Below, piece by piece: positions 1 to 5,440 of a DNA stretch of 10,105 bases (within the stretch, counting starts at the first letter, position 1; each line of letters starts with the position of its first letter). Source of the DNA: an uncultured Oscillospiraceae bacterium (lineage in GTDB: Bacteria; Bacillota; Clostridia; Oscillospirales; Oscillospiraceae); NCBI GenBank assembly GCA_934636045.1, contig CAKTZP010000075.1, positions 1 through 10,105 on the forward strand, written 5' to 3'. Under the pieces are notes generated by a model. That model was not told the DNA's origin, did not search any database, and worked only from the letters and a program-made list of their open reading frames with translations. A program made the position numbers and the translations under genes.

Positions 1-594
1 GTAGGCGCGGAAGAACATCATGATGGCCTCCTCACAGGAGGTGTAGGCGCGGGGCTCAAGCTTGGTGCCGGTGCCCTGCACGACGCCGATGGAGACCATG
101 ATCTGCGTCGGCTCAACGGCATAGCTGCTGACCGAGGACGCGTCCGAGAAGCGGTCGAGCGAGGCGCGTTCGACGTCCGTGGTGTCGCAGTAGGCGCTGC
201 CCATGAGGTTGTGGGTGATTTTGAAGAAGTCCTGCCGGGTCAGCGGCTCGTTCGGACGGAAGGTGCCGTCGTCATAGCCGGAGATAATGCCCTGCTCGTA
301 GGCATAGCAGATGGCGGAGTCCGTGGTGTCGGTAAAGTGCTTGGTGGAGTCGGGGTAGGCATAGCCGCCCATCAGGTGCTCATAGACCAGCACGGCCATT
401 TTGCACATCTGGCCGCGGGTGATGCTGTTTTTCATGTTGGCCTTGTCCAGACTCTCAGGCAAAAAGCCGAGCGAGTACATGGCGTCGACGGCCTCCTTGG
501 CCCAGTCGCTGACGTTGGAATATGCTGCAACGGCCGGAATGCAGGACAGCAGCACACTCAGACACAGCAGAAGACAAACTAGCTTTCGTTTCAT
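1..594 (-). CDS. SLH-domain secreted surface protein (C-terminus cut by window edge)
   Basis: The visible 198 residues are the N-terminus of an exported protein; the gene continues past position 1. Residues 1-24 form a signal peptide: KRK, then a Leu/Cys-rich core, then a probable signal peptidase I site after AVAA. LLSC at residues 15-18 could also pass as a weak lipobox. Three S-layer-homology-like repeats follow: about residues 25-75 (begins YSNVSDWAKEAV, with ITRGQMCKMAV), about 87-135 (HFTDTTDSAICYAYEQGIIS, then GYDDGTFRPNEPLTRQDF, the classic SLH signature) and about 150-198 (a divergent third repeat). In this family SLH triplets bind pyruvylated secondary cell-wall polymer and hold the protein on the cell surface. 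The C-terminal effector part is not seen, so the specific function is unknown. The ATG is preceded by GGAGG inside the end of exoA and begins 1 nt after the exoA stop, so translation is probably coupled. Confidence 0.88.
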   Translation of the reverse strand, partial: MKRKLVCLLLCLSVLLSCIPAVAAYSNVSDWAKEAVDAMYSLGFLPESLDKANMKNSITRGQMCKMAVLVYEHLMGGYAYPDSTKHFTDTTDSAICYAYEQGIISGYDDGTFRPNEPLTRQDFFKITHNLMGSAYCDTTDVERASLDRFSDASSVSSYAVEPTQIMVSIGVVQGTGTKLEPRAYTSCEEAIMMFFRAY

Positions 595-595
595 G

Positions 596-1357
596 TTATA
601 CCTCCATGGACAGCTCCAGCCCGACGGGGCAGTGATCGGAGCCGAAGATTTCTTGGTAGATCGGGGTGGCGACAATGGACGGGCGCAGACGGTCAGAAAC
701 AAGAAAATAGTCGATGCGCCAGCCGACGTTCTTTTCCCGCGCGTGGAAACGGTAGCTCCACCACGAGTAGGCGTCGGTCAGGTCAGGGTAGCGGTAGCGG
801 AAGGTATCGGTAAAGCCGGATTCCAGCAGCAGCGAGAACTGCTCGCGCTCTTCATCGGAAAAGCCGGGGTTGCCGCGGTTCGATTTCGGGTTCTTCAGGT
901 CGATCTCTTGGTGCGCAACGTTCAGATCGCCACAGAAGATGACGGGCTTTTCCTTGTCCAGCGCGACCAGATAGTCCCGCAGCGCGGCCTCCCATTGCAG
1001 CCGGTGCTCCAGCCGCTTTAGACCGTCCTGCGCATTCGGGGTGTAGCAGGTGAGGACGAAGCAGTGCGGGTATTCCAGCGTGATGAGGCGCCCCTCGTGG
1101 TCGAGCGGCTCGATGCCGATGCCGTAGCGGACGGAGAGCGGCTCATGCTTGGTATAGATCGCCGTGCCGGAGTAGCCCTTTTTCTCCGCAGAGTACCAAA
1201 AGCGCTGGTAGCCGGGGAACTCCAACGCGACCTGCTCGGGCTGGGCTTTGGTTTCCTGCAGGCAGAAAAAATCGGCGTTCAGGAGAGAAAAGGTCTCACA
1301 AAAGCCCTTTTCCATGCACGCGCGAATGCCATTGACGTTCCAAGAGATCAGCTTCAT
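596..1357 (-). CDS. exoA: Exodeoxyribonuclease III / AP endonuclease (ExoA/Xth family)
   Basis: A 253-residue, full-length member of the exonuclease III family (endonuclease/exonuclease/phosphatase fold). These cytoplasmic Mg2+-dependent enzymes cut DNA at abasic sites and remove 3' blocking groups and nucleotides in base-excision repair. Motifs run in the family order: ISWNVNGIRA (residues 4-13, metal-side N7), LQETK (33-37, metal ligand E35), HEGRLITLE (87-95), YTPNAQ (105-110, catalytic Tyr105), GDLNVAHQEIDL (143-154, D144 and N146), NRGNPGFSDEER (160-171) and the terminal SDH (240-242) with catalytic His242. The ATG at 1357 is chosen because the family begins exactly at MKLISWNVNGIR and AAGGAG (1365-1370) lies 7 nt upstream. 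The same frame stays open to 1945, but that extension is antisense to the HAD gene. exoA has its own promoter and shares its transcript with the SLH gene. Confidence 0.96.
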   Translation of the reverse strand: MKLISWNVNGIRACMEKGFCETFSLLNADFFCLQETKAQPEQVALEFPGYQRFWYSAEKKGYSGTAIYTKHEPLSVRYGIGIEPLDHEGRLITLEYPHCFVLTCYTPNAQDGLKRLEHRLQWEAALRDYLVALDKEKPVIFCGDLNVAHQEIDLKNPKSNRGNPGFSDEEREQFSLLLESGFTDTFRYRYPDLTDAYSWWSYRFHAREKNVGWRIDYFLVSDRLRPSIVATPIYQEIFGSDHCPVGLELSMEV

Positions 1358-1383
1358 GCCATCGCTCCTTCCTTCGTCCTTAT

Positions 1384-1412
1384 ATTGTAACAAAAAATTA
1401 CAATGATTACAA
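1384..1412 (-). promoter_or_regulatory. Promoter for exoA-SLH transcript
   Basis: Read on the minus strand, the -35 box is TTGTAA (1407-1412), the spacer is 17 nt and the -10 box is TACAAT (1384-1389), a good sigma-A-type promoter. Transcription would start about 20 nt before the exoA ribosome binding site, giving a very short leader. Confidence 0.72.
1384..1412. repeat. TTACAA/TTGTAA repeat cluster over the exoA promoter (possible operator)
   Basis: ATTGTAA (1384-1390) and TTACAAT (1398-1404) form a perfect 7-bp inverted repeat with a 7-nt spacer. ATTACAA occurs twice in direct orientation (1397-1403 and 1406-1412), 9 bp apart. The copies cover both the -10 and -35 boxes of exoA, where a repressor would act. 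Part of the match is simply the promoter hexamers in an AT-rich stretch, so a regulatory role is only a possibility. No regulator gene is adjacent in the window. Confidence 0.35.
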
Positions 1413-1466
1413 CCCTTTCCGCGAAAAATCTTGCTTTTTTTCGAACGAGAAAAAACGGATTGCCTC

Positions 1467-1495
1467 TTGCGCCCGGCGTGTAGAGGGATTATAAT
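1467..1495 (+). promoter_or_regulatory. Promoter for the HAD-MFS-GDPD-greA operon
   Basis: A perfect -10 box TATAAT (1490-1495) sits 17 nt after a weak -35 box TTGCGC (1467-1472). A second possible -10, TACAAT (1498-1503), lies just downstream. The promoter is divergent from the exoA promoter, and the implied 5' leader is short, about 20-25 nt, ending with the GGGGGAG ribosome binding site. Confidence 0.65.
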
Positions 1496-1524
1496 GGTAC
1501 AATAGAGAAAAAGGGGGAGACGGC

Positions 1525-2337
1525 GTGACAGAACGACTGCGGGAAAAACGGCTGTTCTTGCTGGATATGGACGGAACGATCTATCTCGACGAGGCGCTGT
1601 TCGACGGAACGGCGGATTTTTTGGACTATGTGCGGCGCAGCGGCGGGCGGTATCTGTTTTTGACCAATAATTCCTCACGGAGCGTGACGGCATACATTGA
1701 AAAACTGCGGCGACTGGGTATTGCGGCGACGGCGGAGGACTTTTTGACCTCCGTCGATGCGCTGATTGCGGATCTGACGGCGGGGGGCTGGAGAAATAAG
1801 CTCGTCTATGCCTTCGGCACGACGTCGTTCCGGCAGCAGCTGGCGCAGGCGGGCTTCCGCCTGACGGAGAGGCCCGAGCCGGAGGTGGAGGCGCTCGTAT
1901 GCGGCTTTGACACGGAGCTGACGTTTCAAAAGCTCGAGGATGCATGCATTCTGCTCAACCGCGGCGTGGAATTCGTGGCAGCCAATCCCGACTGGGTGTG
2001 CCCGACGTGGTATGGCTATGTGCCGGACTGCGGGAGCGTATGCGAGATGCTGTTTCGCGCGACGGGGCGCCGGCCGAGGTTTATCGGAAAGCCCGAGCCG
2101 GCTATGGCGCAGCTTGCTATGCAGCGCTGCGGCACCGCACCGGCGCAGACGCTGATGGTCGGCGACCGGCTGTACACCGATATCGCCTGCGGCGTTCATG
2201 CGGGAATCGACACGGCGCTGGTGCTCTCCGGCGAGAGCACCATGGCGGATATCCCGGCCTCACCGGAAAAGCCCACCTATATTTTTGACAACATCCGCGA
2301 CCTTCTAAACCACCTGATTGGAGAGAGAAAACCGTGA
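1525..2337 (+). CDS. HAD-IIA family (NagD-like) sugar/small-molecule phosphatase
   Basis: A 270-residue cytoplasmic haloacid dehalogenase-superfamily phosphatase of subclass IIA (NagD, AraL, pNPPase and mycobacterial glycerol-3-phosphate phosphatase relatives). All four HAD motifs are present: DMDGTIY (residues 14-20, nucleophile Asp14 and acid/base Asp16), LTNNSS (46-51), Lys189 in FIGKPEP, and GDRLYTDI (213-220, Asp214 and Asp219) that binds Mg2+. The large C2 cap between motifs II and III defines class IIA and sets the substrate, which cannot be read from sequence. The start is GTG at 1525, 7-8 nt after GGGGGAG. The stop overlaps the next gene's GTG start (GTGA). It is the first gene of the operon; the membrane phosphodiesterase two genes downstream suggests a phosphorylated polyol such as glycerol-3-phosphate as one possible substrate, which is inference only. 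Confidence 0.92.
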   Translation: MTERLREKRLFLLDMDGTIYLDEALFDGTADFLDYVRRSGGRYLFLTNNSSRSVTAYIEKLRRLGIAATAEDFLTSVDALIADLTAGGWRNKLVYAFGTTSFRQQLAQAGFRLTERPEPEVEALVCGFDTELTFQKLEDACILLNRGVEFVAANPDWVCPTWYGYVPDCGSVCEMLFRATGRRPRFIGKPEPAMAQLAMQRCGTAPAQTLMVGDRLYTDIACGVHAGIDTALVLSGESTMADIPASPEKPTYIFDNIRDLLNHLIGERKP

Positions 2338-3860
2338 AGCTCAATTACAAACGCACGATCTTTGTCGGGTTTGCATTTTTCCTGATCTGCGCCTTCTGGC
2401 AGGCCTATGACAACACCATTCCGCTGATCCTGACGAACAAATTCGGCCTGCCGCAGACGGCGTCGGGCATAATCATGGCGCTGGACAATATTCTGGCGCT
2501 GTTTATGCTGCCGCTGTTTGGTATGATCTCCGACCGCTGCACCTCGCGGCTGGGCCGGCGCACGCCGTTTATCCTGGCGGGGACGATCGCGGCGGCGATC
2601 TTGCTGGTGTGCCTGTCGTTTGTGGATAACTACCAGCTGCGCGCCGTGCAGGAGGTCGCTGTGCCGGATGACCCGGCGGCGCTGAGCGTGATTTATCAGA
2701 CGCAGAGCGAAAAAGAGCTGATGACGCCGGAGGGCGAGCGTTTTGTGCTGTCTGAGCGATATACGCAGGACGAATTCTGTGCGATCCGCTCGGACGACGA
2801 GGGCGATGCGTACGCGCAGTTTGTCGTGCCTGCACGGCAGGCCTATGCACGTGAGACAACGCGCTCTGCGCCGGGGGCACTGATCGTGTTCATTCTGGTG
2901 CTGCTGCTGTTGCTGATCTCCATGGCCATCTTCCGTACGCCGGCGGTGGCGCTGATGCCGGATGTAACCGTAAAGCCGCTGCGCTCCAAGGCAAACGCGG
3001 TGATCAATCTGATGGGCTCGGCGGGCGGCATTCTGATTCTTGTGCTGGGCATGGTGTTTGCTACCAGCGCGACGAAGAATGCCATGATGAGCTACACGAC
3101 GTATTTTATGGTCATCGCGGGGGTGATGCTGCTGGCGCTGGCAATCTTCCTGTGGAAGGTGCGCGAGCCGAAGCTCGTTCGGCAGATGCAGGAGGACAGC
3201 CGCCGCTGCGGCCTTGAGGACGAGGGCGAGGATGAGCGCACGCACCGTAAGCTCAGCCGCGGCGAGCGCCGGTCGCTGATTTTTCTGCTGGCGTCTATTG
3301 TGCTGTGGTTCATGGGCTACAACGCCGTGACGTCGAAGTATTCGGTCTATGCGTCGAATATTTTAAATAAGGACTACAACCTCACGCTCATCATTGCACA
3401 GGCGGCGGCCATTGTGGCCTATCTGCCGGTGGGTATGCTGTCGTCCAAGCTCGGCCGGAAAAAGACGATTATTGCAGGCGTCGTGATGCTGACAAGCGCG
3501 TTTTCGGTGGCCTGCTTCCTGCGAGAGGACAGCCCGACGATGCTGATGAACGCGATGTTTGCGCTGGCGGGCATTGGCTGGGCGACCATCAATGTCAATT
3601 CTTTCCCGATGGTCGTGGAGATGTGCAGCGGCGGAGATGTCGGGCGCTTTACCGGCATTTACTATACCGCGTCGATGGCGGCGCAGACGGTCACGCCGAT
3701 GTTCTCCGGCCTTTTGATGGATCAGTTCGGCATGACGGTGCTGTTCCCTTATGCGGCGGCATTTTCCGGGCTGGCCATTGTGACGATGGCGTTCGTGCTG
3801 CACGGCGACAACAAGCCGAAGAGCAGGCGCGGATTGGAAGCACTGAATGTGGAGGACTGA
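2334..3860 (+). CDS. MFS transporter, GPH/SLC45 sugar-transporter-like, with long external loop
   Basis: A 508-residue polytopic membrane protein of the major facilitator superfamily with about 12 helices. Motif A-like cytoplasmic loops appear in both halves: GMISDRCTSRLGRRTPF (residues 63-79) between helices 2 and 3, and GMLSSKLGRKKT (367-378) between helices 8 and 9. The RRTPF form is typical of the GPH and SLC45/sucrose-porter branches, so a sugar or glycoside, probably with a cation, is the likely cargo, but the substrate is not decidable. Helix 3 (about 77-97) and helix 4 (about 180-200) are separated by some 80 hydrophilic, acidic residues on the predicted outer face, much longer than usual. 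The mid-protein cytoplasmic linker (about 277-312) is also rich in Asp/Glu/Arg. The GTG start overlaps the HAD stop (GTGA), with GGAGAG about 8 nt before it. The next gene begins 6 nt after the stop. Confidence 0.88.
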   Translation: MKLNYKRTIFVGFAFFLICAFWQAYDNTIPLILTNKFGLPQTASGIIMALDNILALFMLPLFGMISDRCTSRLGRRTPFILAGTIAAAILLVCLSFVDNYQLRAVQEVAVPDDPAALSVIYQTQSEKELMTPEGERFVLSERYTQDEFCAIRSDDEGDAYAQFVVPARQAYARETTRSAPGALIVFILVLLLLLISMAIFRTPAVALMPDVTVKPLRSKANAVINLMGSAGGILILVLGMVFATSATKNAMMSYTTYFMVIAGVMLLALAIFLWKVREPKLVRQMQEDSRRCGLEDEGEDERTHRKLSRGERRSLIFLLASIVLWFMGYNAVTSKYSVYASNILNKDYNLTLIIAQAAAIVAYLPVGMLSSKLGRKKTIIAGVVMLTSAFSVACFLREDSPTMLMNAMFALAGIGWATINVNSFPMVVEMCSGGDVGRFTGIYYTASMAAQTVTPMFSGLLMDQFGMTVLFPYAAAFSGLAIVTMAFVLHGDNKPKSRRGLEALNVED

Positions 3861-3866
3861 GAAACG

Positions 3867-4709
3867 ATGATCTATGTACTGATCGGGGTGCCGGTGCTGC
3901 TGGTGCTGCTGTGGGTGCTGGCGCTGCGGACGAAGCGGCGGAGGTTCGGGTTTTACGGCCTTGCCGACCACCATTATGCGCACCGCGGGCTGCACGACAG
4001 CGCGCAGGGAATTCCGGAGAATTCACTGACAGCGTTTCGCCGCGCGGTGGAATACGGCTACGGCGCGGAGCTGGACGTGCACCTGAGCAAGGACGGACGG
4101 CTGGTCGTGATGCACGACGAGAGCTTGCTGCGGATGACCGGCGTTGACCGAAGCATCTGCGACTGCACGAAGGAGGAGCTGCGCGAATACCGGCTGGAGG
4201 GGACGGATGAGCCGATTCCGTTTTTAGAGCAGGTGCTGCCGATTTTTGCGGGCAAGGCGCCGCTCGTGATCGAGCTTAAGGCGTTTCAGGGCAACCACGC
4301 GGCGCTGGCGCGCCGGGTCTGCCAGCTGCTGCGGCGCTACCCGTCTCTGGACTACTGCATTGAATCGTTCGACCCGCGCGTGCTGGTGTATCTGCGCAAG
4401 CACCATCCGGAGGTTGTGCGCGGGCAGCTGTCGTGCAACTTTATGAAGGACCGCAGCGGGCTTCAGGCGGCAACTGCGTTCATGCTGACGGCACTTTTGA
4501 CAAATTTTCTGACGGTGCCGCATTTTATTGCGTACCGCTACGAGGACAGGAAACGGCCGGGGCTGTGGCTGTGCCGCACGCTATGGGGCGTTCAGGAATT
4601 CGGTTGGACGCTGCGCTCGACCGAGCAGGTCGAGGATGCAGCAAAGCATGGCGTGCTGGCTATTTTTGAGCACTGTATGCCGCAGGAAATGGAGAATGGA
4701 AATGTATGA
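3867..4709 (+). CDS. Membrane-anchored glycerophosphodiester phosphodiesterase
   Basis: A 280-residue GDPD-family enzyme (PLC-like TIM barrel) that hydrolyses glycerophosphodiesters to glycerol-3-phosphate and an alcohol. Residues 1-20 form one hydrophobic helix followed by RTKRRR, which fits an N-terminal anchor with a positive-inside flank. There is no cleavage site, so the catalytic domain is probably cytoplasmic, although topology should be tested. Catalytic motifs are intact: AHRG (38-41, His39 and Arg40), PENS (50-53), ELD (68-70, metal ligands Glu68 and Asp70), MHDE (82-85, His83) and VIELK (134-138, Glu136 and Lys138). IESFDP follows near residue 165. GGAGG inside the MFS gene end serves as the ribosome binding site. 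The last 8 nt overlap the greA start. The enzyme could act in membrane-lipid or teichoic-acid turnover; the exact substrate is unknown. Confidence 0.93.
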   Translation: MIYVLIGVPVLLVLLWVLALRTKRRRFGFYGLADHHYAHRGLHDSAQGIPENSLTAFRRAVEYGYGAELDVHLSKDGRLVVMHDESLLRMTGVDRSICDCTKEELREYRLEGTDEPIPFLEQVLPIFAGKAPLVIELKAFQGNHAALARRVCQLLRRYPSLDYCIESFDPRVLVYLRKHHPEVVRGQLSCNFMKDRSGLQAATAFMLTALLTNFLTVPHFIAYRYEDRKRPGLWLCRTLWGVQEFGWTLRSTEQVEDAAKHGVLAIFEHCMPQEMENGNV

Positions 4710-5214
4710 TAAGTTAACCAAAAAGGACATTGAACTCATGGAGGCGGAGCTGGAGGATCGCCGCCTGAACATCCGTCCGAAAATCATGGAGGAGGTCAAG
4801 CGCACACGCGCCTTCGGAGACCTCAGCGAAAACTATGAATATAAGGCGGCCAAGCAGGAGCAGCGAAAAAACGACAGCCGCGTGCGCTATCTGCAAAACA
4901 TGATCAAGACCGCGCAGCTCATCGACGAGGACACCGTTCCCGCCGCGGCTGGCGTGGTAAAGCTGTACGACAAGGTGACCCTTTGGCTGCCGGAGGATGA
5001 GGAGGAGATGGAGATCCAGATCGTTTCAACCGTGCGCATCCAGCCGGACGCGGGCTTTATCAGCATGGAATCGCCCCTCGGCCGCGCCGTGCTCGGCAAA
5101 AAGGTCGGCCAGACTGTTCACATCACGGTGGACGATCACTATGGGTACGATGTTGAAATCCGCGCCGTGGAACAGGCCACTGACGACGGCACCGCTCCGC
5201 TCATGCCGTATTGA
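4702..5214 (+). CDS. greA: Transcription elongation factor GreA
   Basis: A 170-residue GreA/GreB-family factor that enters the RNA polymerase secondary channel and stimulates cleavage of backtracked RNA. The N-terminal coiled coil spans about residues 5-75 and carries the tip signature GDLSENYEY (39-47); Asp40 and Glu43 correspond to the metal-holding acidic pair of E. coli GreA. The C-terminal FKBP-like domain (about 85-160) has the family signature SPLGRAVLGKKVGQ. The start at 4702 (MYDKLTKKD) follows GGAG (4691-4694) by 7 nt. ATG 4696, two codons earlier, is possible but has a weaker site, and the longer in-frame extension to 4528 lies inside the phosphodiesterase gene. It overlaps that gene by 8 nt and is the last operon gene, followed immediately by a terminator. 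greA is a housekeeping gene, so an additional internal promoter is possible but was not seen. Confidence 0.95.
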   Translation: MYDKLTKKDIELMEAELEDRRLNIRPKIMEEVKRTRAFGDLSENYEYKAAKQEQRKNDSRVRYLQNMIKTAQLIDEDTVPAAAGVVKLYDKVTLWLPEDEEEMEIQIVSTVRIQPDAGFISMESPLGRAVLGKKVGQTVHITVDDHYGYDVEIRAVEQATDDGTAPLMPY

Positions 5215-5220
5215 TTTTGC

Positions 5221-5260
5221 TTCGGCGCATTTTCGCATTCGCGGAAATGCGCCGAATTTT
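5221..5260 (+). terminator. Rho-independent terminator after greA
   Basis: TTCGGCGCATTT (5221-5232) pairs perfectly with AAATGCGCCGAA (5245-5256). Four inner pairs (one G-U) extend it to a 16-bp stem with a 4-nt loop, followed by TTTT (5257-5260). It starts 6 nt after the greA stop and ends 2 nt before the next promoter's -35 box, cleanly separating the two transcription units. Confidence 0.92.
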
Positions 5261-5262
5261 CC

Positions 5263-5291
5263 TTGACAAAGCTTTCGCAATCTGTTATATT
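5263..5291 (+). promoter_or_regulatory. Strong promoter for the riboswitch-permease transcript
   Basis: A consensus -35 TTGACA (5263-5268), a 17-nt spacer and -10 TATATT (5286-5291, 5 of 6 matches). The predicted transcription start, about 5297-5299, falls at the first base pairs of the riboswitch P1 stem, so the RNA begins with the aptamer and has almost no extra 5' sequence. Confidence 0.9.
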
Positions 5292-5297
5292 AGTTGC

Positions 5298-5385
5298 GTT
5301 AAAAGGGAGTAGTTATTACGCATGCTCAACAATCGCCCGGCTTGCGCCGGTGGGTATGCGCCTGCTTGGGAACGAGACTTTTAGC
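5298..5385 (+). ncRNA. yybP-ykoY manganese riboswitch aptamer
   Basis: The leader matches the yybP-ykoY (Mn2+-sensing) aptamer. P1 is formed by GUUAAAAG (5298-5305) with CUUUUAGC (5378-5385), 8 pairs with one G-U. The invariant loop GGAGUAG (5306-5312) directly follows P1. The opposite conserved loop AACGAGA (5371-5377) directly precedes the P1 3' strand, as in known members, which have AACAAGA or AACGAGA. The two loops dock to build the Mn2+/Mg2+ site. Between them are a 7-bp helix CGCAUGC/GUAUGCG (5319-5325 with 5354-5360) and a GC hairpin CCGGC/GCCGG (5337-5341 with 5346-5350). Identification is from recalled family consensus and the visible pairing, not from a covariance-model search. Confidence 0.88.
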
Positions 5386-5414
5386 ACGGATGTGCTGAGG
5401 GTCTTTCTTTTTTT
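5375..5414 (+). terminator. Riboswitch-controlled transcription terminator (expression platform)
   Basis: Positions 5375-5387 (AGACUUUUAGCAC) pair over all 13 positions (three G-U) with 5392-5404 (GUGCUGAGGGUCU) around the 4-nt loop GGAU, followed by TTCTTTTTTT (5405-5414). The left arm contains the 3' strand of aptamer P1 plus the end of the second metal-binding loop, so aptamer and terminator exclude each other. The geometry predicts that Mn2+-bound aptamer blocks the terminator and turns the permease gene on. Confidence 0.88.
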
Positions 5415-5425
5415 GTAATTTTTTT

Positions 5426-5432
5426 AAAGGAG
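5426..5432 (+). promoter_or_regulatory. Ribosome binding site fixing the permease start
   Basis: AAAGGAG lies 8 nt before ATG 5441. The in-frame TTG at 5435 is only 2 nt from this site, too close to be used, so ATG 5441 is the start. The site lies downstream of the terminator and is not part of either riboswitch fold, which supports transcriptional rather than translational control. Confidence 0.85.
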
Positions 5433-5440
5433 CTTTGCTG

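Noticed and set aside
401..1390. Plus-strand open frames opposite the SLH gene and exoA
   Set aside because: No coding signature; the minus strand encodes conserved SLH and exonuclease III motifs throughout.
1358..1945. In-frame N-terminal extension of exoA to a 449-residue protein
   Set aside because: The extension is low-complexity Pro/Ser/Arg-rich translation antisense to the HAD gene. The family start, ribosome binding site and promoter all support 1357.
2277..3245. Long minus-strand open frame opposite the MFS gene
   Set aside because: It is His/Gln/Arg-rich with no recognizable domain and mirrors a well-supported membrane-protein gene; typical antisense shadow in GC-rich DNA.
4528..4701. 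N-terminal extension of greA
   Set aside because: It lies inside the GDPD coding sequence, has no similarity to GreA, and the GGAG before 4702 fits the usual GreA start.
5435..5440. TTG start for the permease two codons upstream
   Set aside because: It is 2 nt from the AAAGGAG site, too close for initiation; ATG 5441 has ideal spacing.
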